DNA from: Pseudophaeobacter arcticus DSM 23566
GTDB lineage: Bacteria; Pseudomonadota; Alphaproteobacteria; Rhodobacterales; Rhodobacteraceae
NCBI RefSeq assembly: GCF_000473205.1
Contig: NZ_AXBF01000006.1
Coordinates: 139,325 to 203,324, forward strand
Length of the DNA: 64,000 nucleotides
Direction of reading: 5' to 3'
A program made the position numbers and the translations under genes. Of this stretch, positions 54,420-62,455 are shown piece after piece (position 1 is the stretch's first letter; each line of letters opens with the position of its first letter). The notes beneath the pieces are model-generated. The model worked only from the letters and a program-made list of their open reading frames with translations. It did no database searches and had not been told where the DNA came from.

Positions 54420-54701
54420 TCAGTCCCGTGCGCCGTCCGAGCTGGCGTCCGAACTCTTCTGGGCCGCGCAGGCCTTCGAACCGCCCATCATGCAGAGCCC
54501 CAGCCCGCACATGACGGCGCAAGGCGCAACCGCGAGGATCAAGGGGGCAGCGCCGATTGCGGCCACCCAGCCCCAATTGAGCCACAGCCCCGCGCCGATC
54601 AGCGCCATCGCGCCGAGGATGAGACCGCGGCGCCCGAAGGCCATGGAAAAGCGTCCTGGTCGGGCGGCGCCTTGGTCATAGGATGTATCAGGCATGGTCA
54701 T
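54420..54701 (-). CDS. Small Cys-containing membrane protein
   Basis: A 93-residue protein with two membrane helices (LILGAMALIGAGLWLNWGWV and AAIGAAPLILAVAPCAVMCG) and a Cys/Met cluster (PCAVMCGLGLCMMGGSKACA). No family recognised for sure. The cluster could bind Cu(I). It overlaps the TlpA-like and SCO genes by start/stop codons. Confidence 0.75.
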   Translation of the reverse strand: MTMPDTSYDQGAARPGRFSMAFGRRGLILGAMALIGAGLWLNWGWVAAIGAAPLILAVAPCAVMCGLGLCMMGGSKACAAQKSSDASSDGARD

Positions 54702-55219
54702 CTGTTCCTTTCAGCGATGATGGTCTGGAATTGTGCGATCGCCTCCGCGCTGTCCCATTCGGCGGGTCCCGTCAGGCGGCCGCGTTCGCGCCCCTGCCGG
54801 TCGATCAGCAAGGTCGTGGGCAGTCCGATGACGGCGAAGGCGAGCATCGCGCGGATGTCCTCGGCGAGGTACTGGCCCAGATGTCGAATGCCGATTTCTT
54901 CGTAGAAGCGGCGCACCGGGCGCAGCCCCGCTCGATCGATGGACAGGGGCAGGACGTGGAAATCGTCGCCGCCAAGCCGCGCCTGCAACGCATCAAGCGT
55001 TGGCATCTCCTCGCGGCAGGGTGCGCACCAGGTGGCCCAGATGTTCAGCAGGACCACGCGGCCCTGGAAATCCGCCAGCGTCAGGTCGCGCCCGTCGCCA
55101 TCCACGAAGGGCGGCGAGAGCATCTCGCGCGGGGTCTCGTGCAGCGGCATCAAGGGTCGAGCGGCAGCGGGTGTTGCAGCAAAAGCCAGCGCACCGGCCA
55201 ACAGGTCGCGCCGCCTCAT
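54698..55219 (-). CDS. TlpA-like thioredoxin-fold protein (first)
   Basis: A 173-residue exported protein. The Arg-rich signal begins MRRRDLLAGALAFAATPAAA and looks like a Tat-type or lipoprotein-free Sec signal. The redox site is ATWCAPCREEMPTLDALQ. It is of the TlpA/ResA class and could reduce SCO or PCuAC. It overlaps the second TlpA-like gene by four bases. Confidence 0.87.
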   Translation of the reverse strand: MRRRDLLAGALAFAATPAAARPLMPLHETPREMLSPPFVDGDGRDLTLADFQGRVVLLNIWATWCAPCREEMPTLDALQARLGGDDFHVLPLSIDRAGLRPVRRFYEEIGIRHLGQYLAEDIRAMLAFAVIGLPTTLLIDRQGRERGRLTGPAEWDSAEAIAQFQTIIAERNR

Positions 55220-55788
55220 GATCCGTCCCCCGCCTGCAACCGGCGGACGACGGGCAGGATCTCTTCGTCCAGCGCGCGGCGGTCGAAGGGTCCGACATGC
55301 TTGTAGGCGATCCGTCCATCGCTATCGATCACGAATGTTTCCGGCAGGCCGTAGACGCCCCAGTCGATGGAAACACGTCCGTTCCGGTCGGCGCCAATGC
55401 GGGTGTAGGGATCGCCGAGTTCACGCAGAAAGGCCAGTGCGGCCTCGGGTGGATCCCTGTGGTTGATGCCATAGATCGGGACGGTTCCGGTTTCTGCCAG
55501 ATCGACCAACAGGGGCATCTCCACACGGCAGGGCACGCACCAGGATGCCCAGACATTGACGATGGACACCCCGCCCGCGAGGTCGGAGGTGGCAAGGCCG
55601 TCACCACGGCCGTCTATCGGCGGCAGGTTGAAATCCGGCACCGGCCGGCCGATCAGCGTCGAGGGCAGCCGGTCGTCATTGTTGAACAGCCCCCAGTAGA
55701 AGGCGGCGCCTAGACCGGCAAAGACAATCAAGGGCAACAACGCCAGAGGCGAGACCCGGCGCACGCCCGGCTCCGTACCGACTGTCAA
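55216..55788 (-). CDS. TlpA/DsbE(CcmG)-like protein (second)
   Basis: A 190-residue protein with one N-terminal membrane anchor (LALLPLIVFAGLGAAFYWGL) and the redox site WASWCVPCRVEMPLLVDLAE; the GVYGLPETFVIDSDGRI block is typical of CcmG/DsbE. CcmG reduces apocytochrome c; here the partner may instead be the cytochrome c gene that overlaps it upstream. No other ccm genes are present. Confidence 0.88.
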   Translation of the reverse strand: MTVGTEPGVRRVSPLALLPLIVFAGLGAAFYWGLFNNDDRLPSTLIGRPVPDFNLPPIDGRGDGLATSDLAGGVSIVNVWASWCVPCRVEMPLLVDLAETGTVPIYGINHRDPPEAALAFLRELGDPYTRIGADRNGRVSIDWGVYGLPETFVIDSDGRIAYKHVGPFDRRALDEEILPVVRRLQAGDGS

Positions 55789-56267
55789 GACCCGCCCCCG
55801 TCGTTGACTGTCACTTCGGCCTGAAACCCGCGCTCGCGTTCGGGCCAGGTGCTCTTGATGTAGGCCAGAACGGCTACGATCTCGTCATCGGACAGGATGC
55901 CCTCGAACGCCGGCATGTCGCTTTCATAGCCGGGGACGATGGCGCTCACACCGAGCCTGGTGATTGTGAATAACTGGCGGTCCGCATGGTGCCAGGTATG
56001 GCCGCTCGCATCGTGCGGCGGCGCGGGCATCCGGCCATTTTCGTTACGCCTGCGCCAGTCGGGCTGGCCTTCCAGGTCCGCCCCGTGGCAGGAGGCGCAA
56101 TTGGCGGCGTAGACCTCCTGCCCAAGCGCAAGCTGCGCCGCGGTGACCGGCTCGCCGAGGAAGGTCAGGCGCTCGGCGTCCGGCGCTTGTTGAGCCGACG
56201 CGATCCAGCCTACCGCACCGGTCGTCGCCACAAGAGCAGCGGCTGTGAAGAAGCCCCGGCGCGTCAT
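55785..56267 (-). CDS. Monohaem cytochrome c
   Basis: A 160-residue exported cytochrome with a twin-arginine-like start (MTRRGFFTAAALVATTGAVG), one haem site AANCASCHGADLEGQPDW, and a methionine ligand likely in SDMPAFEGILSDDEIVAVLA. It is a class I cytochrome c of the cbb3/alcohol-dehydrogenase-like type. It may carry electrons from the multicopper oxidase branch or from copper-related redox work to the respiratory chain. Start/stop overlaps on both sides. Confidence 0.88.
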   Translation of the reverse strand: MTRRGFFTAAALVATTGAVGWIASAQQAPDAERLTFLGEPVTAAQLALGQEVYAANCASCHGADLEGQPDWRRRNENGRMPAPPHDASGHTWHHADRQLFTITRLGVSAIVPGYESDMPAFEGILSDDEIVAVLAYIKSTWPERERGFQAEVTVNDGGGS

Positions 56268-56404
56268 GCGGGCCTCCGCAGATACTTGATCAGCGCCGCC
56301 ACCGCCAATATCAGCACTGCGATCAGCAGCAGCAGGACAAGTCCGCCACCCAGCATCATGCCCACCATGGGCCCGCCCATCATCTGGCTCATGCAGTCGC
56401 CCAT
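56264..56404 (-). CDS. Met-rich 46-residue membrane peptide
   Basis: A very small gene. The N-terminus is rich in Met, Gly and one Cys (MGDCMSQMMGGPMVGMMLGG), and one membrane helix follows (LVLLLLIAVLILAVAALI) with a basic end (KYLRRPA). Its start overlaps the stop of the 178-residue gene and its stop overlaps the cytochrome c start, which is the main reason to accept it. The Met motif suggests Cu(I) binding at the membrane surface. Confidence 0.7.
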   Translation of the reverse strand: MGDCMSQMMGGPMVGMMLGGGLVLLLLIAVLILAVAALIKYLRRPA

Positions 56405-56940
56405 CAGCCTGCCTCCCTTGTGTCATCGCGCCATGCCACCACCCAGGCGGCGACGAGCGCGAAGAGAACGTGACCGACGAGCGCGACCCAGGTGATGCCT
56501 GTGAAGCCGAGGAAGGCGGGATTGCCGGCGACGAGATGCGCCATGACATAGAGCGCAAAGATCCAGAGCAGGACGCCGTAGAGGACGGCGGGGACCGCCC
56601 AGCCAAGCCCCGGCGCGAGCGTGCGCGCGATGGGCCGCGCGAGCACCATCCAGCCCAGCGGATAGGCGACCATCCCCGCGAAGTAGTGCAGGAATTCCGC
56701 CCCCGGCCGATAGGTTGCGCCGAAGAGCGTCTGGATCACGTTGTTGGCGAGTGGAACCGGCGCGAGGTTGGCGAAGCCCAGCATCGGGCTGAGGCTCTGG
56801 CCGAAGAAGTCGAAGGCGACGGTGGCGCAGGCGCCCGCCAGAGCCATCGTGACAAGGCCGGGTAGCGTGAACAGCGTTACGATTGCACCCTTAATCGCGA
56901 CGCCCAAGTTCATCTGTGGGTTGGTTTCAGTATCGTTCAT
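56404..56940 (-). CDS. Hypothetical membrane protein, 178 residues
   Basis: A polytopic protein with about four to five helices (AIVTLFTLPGLVTMALAGAC, FLHYFAGMVAYPLGWMVLAR, AVPAVLYGVLLWIFALYVMA, WVALVGHVLFALVAAWVVAW) and a few histidines that could bind haem or metal. No family recognised with confidence. It is coupled to small Met-rich proteins on both sides, so a role in metal or electron handling at the inner membrane is likely. Confidence 0.75.
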   Translation of the reverse strand: MNDTETNPQMNLGVAIKGAIVTLFTLPGLVTMALAGACATVAFDFFGQSLSPMLGFANLAPVPLANNVIQTLFGATYRPGAEFLHYFAGMVAYPLGWMVLARPIARTLAPGLGWAVPAVLYGVLLWIFALYVMAHLVAGNPAFLGFTGITWVALVGHVLFALVAAWVVAWRDDTREAG

Positions 56941-57080
56941 TCCGAACTCCTTATGTGTTTGAGGATTGCCCGAACAGCGAGGCAAAGTGCTGCCACGACC
57001 AGAATGGGACCGAGCGTCATCGCGAGGATCGCGAAGGCGGTTCCCAGCGTGTCAGCCATGAGGCCCGCGCCGTCATTCAT
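56937..57080 (-). CDS. Small 47-residue membrane protein
   Basis: A one-helix peptide (AFAILAMTLGPILVVAALCL) with a basic C-terminus (VRAILKHIRSSE). The start at 57080 overlaps the DUF411 stop, and its stop overlaps the next start as ATGA. An ATG at 57059 is an alternative. No function known; it is accepted because of its place in the coupled gene chain. Confidence 0.55.
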   Translation of the reverse strand: MNDGAGLMADTLGTAFAILAMTLGPILVVAALCLAVRAILKHIRSSE

Positions 57081-57492
57081 CGGAATAGACAGCCACGCCG
57101 TCCGGCCCGAACGAATAGGTGCGCAGCGTGCCCGTCTTCGCGGGCGCCATCCCCGGCGCATTGGCGGGCATGCCCGGCAGGGTGATGCCGGTGATGTCGG
57201 GGCGTTCCTCGAGCAGCCGCTCGATGATCTCGGCGGGAACCAGACCGCTGACGACATAGCCGTCGATCATGGCGAGGTGGCAGCCCACCCCCTGCTCGGG
57301 GACGCCTGCGGCGACAGAGCGGTCGACGAAGTCATGATCGTCGTCCACGGTGACCTCGAAACCTTCCGCCCGCAGGTATTCTGCATAGGCGTCGCAGCAG
57401 CCGCAGCCGGGATCGCGCCAGATAGTCACGGGTTCGGCTGCAAGGGCCGGGGTGGCTAAAGCGAGGAAAGTGGCAAGAGCAATACGTTTCAT
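57073..57492 (-). CDS. DUF411 metal-binding protein
   Basis: A 139-residue exported protein with a signal peptide ending PALAAEP. DUF411 signatures are visible: WRDPGCGCCDAYAEYLRAEG, VGCHLAMIDGYVVSGLVPAE and GITLPGMPANAPGMA. DUF411 proteins occur in copper- and silver-resistance loci and carry a Cys-rich CGCC motif likely to bind Cu(I). It is 11 bp downstream of the BNR-repeat gene. Confidence 0.88.
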   Translation of the reverse strand: MKRIALATFLALATPALAAEPVTIWRDPGCGCCDAYAEYLRAEGFEVTVDDDHDFVDRSVAAGVPEQGVGCHLAMIDGYVVSGLVPAEIIERLLEERPDITGITLPGMPANAPGMAPAKTGTLRTYSFGPDGVAVYSDE

Positions 57493-57503
57493 GTTTGATC
57501 CTT

Positions 57504-58439
57504 TCATGTGGTCGGAAGCGCGGCCCATGAAGCCCCGCCGTCATGGCTGAGGATCACCCCGTCCGCGGTGGCGGCGGCGATCCAGGATGGCTCTGTCGGG
57601 TGAACGGCGAGCGCGGTCGCGACGAGGCGCGATCTCCGCGACCAGGTCACCCCACCATCGGTGGAGGCCCAAAGGCCCGAGGGCAGCCCGGCGACAAGTC
57701 GTTCCGGGGCAGCCATTGCCGAGGCGAGAGCCAGTACCGGCTCGCCCTCGGGCAGCGGGGCCTCGGGCGCGGGCGGCGTGCCCGCGACCAGCGCATCCAT
57801 TGCGTCGCCCGCCACCACGTCCTGCCAGCGGCAGAAGCAGTCGGGCACGCGGGTCAGGCCGCGCTCGGTTCCGGCGTAGACCCAGATGCCGCCCATGCCT
57901 GAGGCGAGATTGACAGAGGCGAGCGTCAGCACCTCGCGCTCGGCCTCAGCGATCCAGGGGCGGTCCATCACGAAAGACCAGTTTTCCCCCGCGTCTTCAC
58001 TGCGCCAGAGCCCGTCGCCTGCGGCGGCGGCATAGAGCGTGTCCGGGGCGCCGGCTGCGATGGCGAGCGCCGTGACCTGCGCCTGCGGCAGTCCTCCCGA
58101 TGCCGCGCGCCATGTCCGGCCGCCATCGTCGGACCGGTCGAGCCCGCCGCCGTCCAAAGCCGCGAACAGCCGCCCGGTCCGCGCGGGGTGACAGGCGAGC
58201 GCGCGAATATGGTCGCGTGGCGTGGCCGAGGCTGCGGAGGCGCCGCCCGACAGGTCGTGCCGCCACAACTGCGCGCCCGCAACGACGAGCGCATCGCCGT
58301 CGAAGGCCAGTGCAGGGGCCACAATGCCCTGGGCCCGTGCCCGCAGCGCTGGCAACAGCCCGGCGGCAGCCACACCGCCAAGCATGGCAAGCACGTGGCG
58401 TCGTCCGAACGGATTTGTAGCTGGATTGTTCATGTTCAT
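57504..58439 (-). CDS. Tat-exported BNR/beta-propeller protein
   Basis: A 311-residue protein. The signal has a basic motif (FGRRHVLAMLGGVAAAGLLP). The mature part has repeated Asp-box/BNR motifs: SDDGGRTWRAASGG, SEDAGENWSFVMD, STDGGVTWSRRSR and SHDGGASWAALP, a six- or seven-bladed propeller. ATG 58439 is chosen, with 58433 possible. It follows the multicopper oxidase with a 13-bp gap. Function unknown; sialidase-like or photosystem-assembly YCF48-like folds share these repeats, so I infer only a scaffold or carbohydrate/protein-binding role. Confidence 0.8.
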   Translation of the reverse strand: MNMNNPATNPFGRRHVLAMLGGVAAAGLLPALRARAQGIVAPALAFDGDALVVAGAQLWRHDLSGGASAASATPRDHIRALACHPARTGRLFAALDGGGLDRSDDGGRTWRAASGGLPQAQVTALAIAAGAPDTLYAAAAGDGLWRSEDAGENWSFVMDRPWIAEAEREVLTLASVNLASGMGGIWVYAGTERGLTRVPDCFCRWQDVVAGDAMDALVAGTPPAPEAPLPEGEPVLALASAMAAPERLVAGLPSGLWASTDGGVTWSRRSRLVATALAVHPTEPSWIAAATADGVILSHDGGASWAALPTT

Positions 58440-58452
58440 TATCTCGTCCTCG

Positions 58453-59901
58453 TCATGCCACACGGAACACCCCCATCATGCCGCCGGCTTGGTGCTCGAG
58501 GATGTGGCAATGGAACATCCAGTCGCCAGGATTGTCGGCGACGAAGGCGATCTCGACCCTTTCGCGTGGGGCCATCAGCACCGTGTCCTGCCACTCGCCA
58601 TGCGCCGTGGGCGCGCCGTTGCGGCTGATCACGCGAAAGGAATGGCCGTGCAGGTGGATCGGGTGGTGGAACGCCGTGGCGTTGGTCATGGCGATGACGT
58701 GAGAAGCATCGCGCTCCAGCGTCAGCATCGGGTCGAGGATATGCCCTTCGGCCGCCACGCCGTTGACGAACCAGATGCTGCCGTCGTGCATCCGGCCCAT
58801 CATGCCGCCGCCCATCATGCTTTCCTGGCTGGCAATCCCCATCTCACGCTCGACCATCCCGCCCATCATGCCGCCGGTGAAGGTCACCTCGTGGCGGCGG
58901 GCGCGGGCGATGTCGGGCTCAGGCAGCGGGTTCGGGGCCAGCGCCATGTCCCAGTCGGGCGGCGCGTCGCGCAGTGGCGTCTCGGCGTAAGCCAGATCGA
59001 CCACGCCAAAATTCTGGTCCGAGAAGAACCGGTCCGTGATCGTCATCGTTTCGCCCGGCGCACCCGTCATGTCGAGCATCAGATCGACCCGCATCGCCGG
59101 GCCGATCACCACCCATCCACGCGGGTCTTGAGGCGTGTGCGGCGTGACCGGCTGGCCGTCGAGCGCGATGACCTGCGGCGCGAGATCCCTGAAATCCAGC
59201 GCGAAGATGCGGGCATTGGCGGCGTTGATCAGGCGCAGCCGGATCCGCTCGCCTGTCCGCACCGGCACGGCATCGGGGGCGCGACCGTTAATCGTCACCG
59301 TGTTGCCCAGCCGTCCGGCATGGCTCATGTCGTGGAACCCGCCGAAGTCGTCCGAGATGGCGGCCTCTTGCGTCAGCCGCCAGTCGTCCAGCACCCAGAC
59401 CAGCTCGCGGTCCACGCGCGGCGGGTCTGCCTCCTCGATGATCAGCGCGCCGTAAAGCCCGCGCCCGACCTGCTCGAAGCTGCGCTGGTGCGGGTGATAC
59501 CAGAATGTGCCGGCATCGAACGCGTCGAACTCGTAGGTGAAGGTTTCGCCCGGCGCGATGGGCGCCTGGGTCAGATGCGGCACCCCGTCCATGGCATTGG
59601 GCACCCGTAGCCCGTGCCAATGGACCGTCGTCTCCTCGTTCAGCGCGTTCTCGACCGCGATGCGCAGCCGGTCGCCTTGCCGTACTCGGATCTCCGGGCC
59701 CGGCACGATACCGCCATAGCACCAAACGTCGCTCTGGCCCCAGGGCTCTGGAGCCAGCCGCGCCCGTCCCGGCGCGGCGCGCAGGGTGAAGGCGCGGTGC
59801 GTATCTGCCCAGGCCGGGTGCAGTGAAAGCGCGGCGCCCGCTGCGGCGCCACCGGCCAGAAAGCCTCGGCGCGACAGCGCCGGTGGGAAATTCGAAGTCA
59901 T
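58453..59901 (-). CDS. Multicopper oxidase (CopA/CueO-like)
   Basis: A 482-residue three-domain cupredoxin oxidase. It has a Tat signal (LSRRGFLAGGAAAGAAL) and copper-site motifs TVHWHGLRVPNAMDG, FWYHPHQRSFEQVGRGLYG, HHPIHLHGHSFRV and MFHCHILEHQAGGMMGVF. A Met-rich loop (GGMMGGMVEREMGIASQESM and on) lies before the last domain; such loops bind Cu(I) in CueO. It probably oxidises Cu(I) to the less toxic Cu(II) in the periplasm. It is the second gene of the array. Confidence 0.93.
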   Translation of the reverse strand: MTSNFPPALSRRGFLAGGAAAGAALSLHPAWADTHRAFTLRAAPGRARLAPEPWGQSDVWCYGGIVPGPEIRVRQGDRLRIAVENALNEETTVHWHGLRVPNAMDGVPHLTQAPIAPGETFTYEFDAFDAGTFWYHPHQRSFEQVGRGLYGALIIEEADPPRVDRELVWVLDDWRLTQEAAISDDFGGFHDMSHAGRLGNTVTINGRAPDAVPVRTGERIRLRLINAANARIFALDFRDLAPQVIALDGQPVTPHTPQDPRGWVVIGPAMRVDLMLDMTGAPGETMTITDRFFSDQNFGVVDLAYAETPLRDAPPDWDMALAPNPLPEPDIARARRHEVTFTGGMMGGMVEREMGIASQESMMGGGMMGRMHDGSIWFVNGVAAEGHILDPMLTLERDASHVIAMTNATAFHHPIHLHGHSFRVISRNGAPTAHGEWQDTVLMAPRERVEIAFVADNPGDWMFHCHILEHQAGGMMGVFRVA

Positions 59902-60039
59902 GTGTTTGTCTCATCTGAATTGTGCCGTTCGATCTCGCGCGAGCAGCGCGAGGGCTGAGCGCCTCCAGTCGCCATTCAGGCGCTCAGAGACGCGGGCCAA
60001 CGGTCACAAACACGCCCTCGCAGGCGGCCTACCGTCGGA

Positions 60040-60378
60040 TCAGATGAAAGTTCGGGGAGGGAAAGGGTCCGGCGGCGCTCTGAGCCCGCGCGGAAGGGCC
60101 ATGCCGAGAGGCCGGTCCTGACGCAGCAACGGCATCATGAACTGTGCGGGTTCCACCGCTTTCAGGACGGCGAACGCGGGCGCAGTACAAATCAGATCGC
60201 AGCTTGCGTTCGCGCCGCTGTCGCCGTCCTCGGGACAGCCCTGGCACTCGGGCATCGACATCGCGCCGCCGTCCGCCATATCCAACGCCATCGCGTTCGC
60301 GCTCACCGCATGCACGATTGTGCTCGCGGCAAACACCACAAGAAACATGACGGCAATGAGTGAGGCGAATTTACGCAT
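60040..60378 (-). CDS. Exported Cys/Met-rich protein (CopL-like)
   Basis: A 112-residue protein with a signal peptide (ASLIAVMFLVVFAASTIVHA), a Met/Cys cluster (AMSMPECQGCPEDG, ASCDLICTAP) and the C-terminal PPDPFPPR motif common in small copper-region proteins. It sits between merA and the multicopper oxidase on the same strand and may be the first gene of the copper array. Function in copper binding or copper-responsive control is inferred. Confidence 0.7.
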   Translation of the reverse strand: MRKFASLIAVMFLVVFAASTIVHAVSANAMALDMADGGAMSMPECQGCPEDGDSGANASCDLICTAPAFAVLKAVEPAQFMMPLLRQDRPLGMALPRGLRAPPDPFPPRTFI

Positions 60379-60466
60379 TCTCAATGAATTACTGCCCGGT
60401 TCATCCAATGTCCATTCACGAAATAGTGCCGAAGTCCACGGTCGCAATCGACACCGGAAATCGGCT

Positions 60467-61903
60467 TCATCCCGCACAACACGACAGCTTCGCGACATCC
60501 TTGGCGAAAGTCTGTGCGGCGAGCTTCAGCCCCTCGACCGTGGTCAGATAGGGAAAGATCGTCTCGCCGAGCGCCTTCGTCGTCATGCCGACCTTCAGTG
60601 CCATCACGAGCGTCTGGACACTGTCGGCTCCCTCCGGCGCCATGATCACGCCGCCCAGCAGGCGGTCGGTCGCCCGGTCGGCGACCAGCTTGATCAGGCC
60701 GCGCGTGTCGCGGGCAGCAAGCGCGCGGGGCACGTTGTCGAGGGTCAGCACGCTGGTCTTGACGTCATGACCCGCCACGCGCGCCCGCGCCTCGGTCAGC
60801 CCGACGCCTGCAACCTGCGGATCGGTGAACACCACCCAGGGCATCGCGGCGTTGTCGTATCGCTCCGCCCCGCCCAGAACGGCGTTGCGTGCCGCGAGCT
60901 TGGCGCCGTAGGCGGCCATGTAGACGAACTGGTCGCGGTCCGTGACGTCACCCGCGGCAAAGATCCCGGGCTTTGTGGTCTGCATGTCGTCGCCAACCCG
61001 GATCGCACCGCGTGCGTCGGTCTCGACGCCCATCTCAGCCAGGCCCAGCCCCTCGGTGTTGGGTGCGCGTCCCGTCGTCAGGACGAGGCGGTCGGCCGTC
61101 AGTTCGCGCTCCGCGCCATTCACCGTCACGGTCAGCACCGCACGGTCTCCGTCGCGCCGCGCGGCGTGATAGGTTGCGCCGTCAAGAACCGTGACATTCT
61201 CGGCGCGCAAGACCTCGGTGAGCGCCTCGGACACCTCCGGCTCGGTGCGCGGCAACAGGTGCGAGCGGCAGACTATGGTGACCTGGGTGCCCATCCGCGC
61301 CATCATCTGCGCCAGCTCCACGCCGATATAGCCGCCGCCGAGAAAGATCAGGCTTTCGGGCAATCGGTCCAGCTCCAGCAGCGACGTGCTGTCGAGCGTT
61401 GGTGCGTCCTGGATCCCAGGGATGTCGGGCACGGCGGGTCGGCCACCGGTCGCGACGATCACCTTGGGAGCCGTGATCCTGCGCCCGCCGACCTCGACCC
61501 CGCCGGGGACGAGACGCGCCGGCCCCTCGTCGAGATAGCTGACGCCCTCGTAGCCCGGCAGCAGGTCGGCGTACTTCTTCTGGCGCAGCGTCGCGACCAA
61601 TTCGTCTTTGGCGGCGACGAGCGCCGCCCAATCAGATACCTGCGCCTCGCCGTGCAGGCCCGGGAACCGGGACGCCGCCCGCGCACCGTGCAGGGCTTCT
61701 GCGGCCCTGATCATCGTCTTGGAGGGCACGCAGCCTACGTTCACGCAGGTGCCGCCGATGGTACCATGGCCGATCAACGCGACCCGCTTGCCACTTTCGG
61801 CGGCGGTAATCGCGGCCGAGAACCCGGCCGATCCGGCGCCGATCACGGCAAGGTCGAAATCGCCCTTGGGCGCGCAGCAATCGTCTTTCATCAAGTCATC
61901 CAT
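60467..61903 (-). CDS. merA: Mercuric reductase
   Basis: A 478-residue flavoprotein reductase that turns Hg(II) into Hg(0). The FAD motif DLAVIGAGSAGFSAAITAAE is near residue 18; the redox pair is in GGTCVNVGCVPSK; the NAD loop IFLGGGYIGVELAQMMARMG is near 200, and the C-terminal vicinal cysteines are in KLSCCAG at 475-476. The N-terminal heavy-metal-associated domain of Tn501 MerA is absent; in its place there is a short tail with a second Cys pair (DDCCAPK). It overlaps merF. Confidence 0.93.
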   Translation of the reverse strand: MDDLMKDDCCAPKGDFDLAVIGAGSAGFSAAITAAESGKRVALIGHGTIGGTCVNVGCVPSKTMIRAAEALHGARAASRFPGLHGEAQVSDWAALVAAKDELVATLRQKKYADLLPGYEGVSYLDEGPARLVPGGVEVGGRRITAPKVIVATGGRPAVPDIPGIQDAPTLDSTSLLELDRLPESLIFLGGGYIGVELAQMMARMGTQVTIVCRSHLLPRTEPEVSEALTEVLRAENVTVLDGATYHAARRDGDRAVLTVTVNGAERELTADRLVLTTGRAPNTEGLGLAEMGVETDARGAIRVGDDMQTTKPGIFAAGDVTDRDQFVYMAAYGAKLAARNAVLGGAERYDNAAMPWVVFTDPQVAGVGLTEARARVAGHDVKTSVLTLDNVPRALAARDTRGLIKLVADRATDRLLGGVIMAPEGADSVQTLVMALKVGMTTKALGETIFPYLTTVEGLKLAAQTFAKDVAKLSCCAG

Positions 61904-62129
61904 CCGTTCGAGTGGTCTGCCGCCGCTGCCGTCTCCAGACCGCGTACACGGTCAGCGCGCCGAAAAAGGCGAGCGCGGGCAGCAGAACGTAGTCGAGCCA
62001 TCCCAGCCAGGCCGACAGGCCCAAGGTGCCGAGAAACACGACCAGTACTGGCGTGAAGCAGCATAGCGCCGCGATCACGGTGCCGACGATCCCTGTCGCG
62101 ATCAGCTTGCGGTCGGTCTGCTCAGTCAT
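61896..62129 (-). CDS. merF: Mercury transporter MerF
   Basis: A 77-residue protein with two membrane helices. The vicinal cysteines of MerF are in GTVIAALCCFTPVLVVFLG, at the inner face of helix one. It carries Hg(II) across the inner membrane. It overlaps merP by ATGA and merA by a few bases. Confidence 0.85.
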   Translation of the reverse strand: MTEQTDRKLIATGIVGTVIAALCCFTPVLVVFLGTLGLSAWLGWLDYVLLPALAFFGALTVYAVWRRQRRQTTRTDG

Positions 62130-62437
62130 CCCGTCAGCCCGCGAAGCGCCGGGTAACCTGCATTGGCCGACGCGGTCGCTATGGCGTCGGCGCTCGTCGC
62201 GGCGGAGTCGAAGAACACCGTGGCCGTGCGGGCCTCGAAGTCGATCTCGACGGTGCGCACACCATCGACGCCTTCCATCGCACGCTTCACCGTCACCGGG
62301 CAGAGCGCGCAGGTCATGTTGTCGACCGCGAATGTCACGGTCTGCTCGGCGGCGACGGTCTGCGCGGCAACAGGGATGGCCGTGATCGGCGCAACGGCAG
62401 TCAGGCCGAACAAGGCGAGTGCAAGGATCTTCTTCAT
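62126..62437 (-). CDS. merP: Periplasmic mercury-binding protein MerP
   Basis: A 103-residue exported protein: signal peptide to about residue 24, then an HMA domain with VDNMTCALCPVTVKRAMEGV (CxxC Hg ligands). It traps Hg(II) in the periplasm and hands it to MerT or MerF. Coupled to merF. Confidence 0.92.
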   Translation of the reverse strand: MKKILALALFGLTAVAPITAIPVAAQTVAAEQTVTFAVDNMTCALCPVTVKRAMEGVDGVRTVEIDFEARTATVFFDSAATSADAIATASANAGYPALRGLTG

Positions 62438-62455
62438 GTGGATGTCCTTTCGGGG

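Noticed and set aside
60137..62056. A 639-codon open frame on the plus strand
   Set aside because: It is the shadow of merA and merF on the other strand; its product shows no domain and is rich in Arg, His and Gly.
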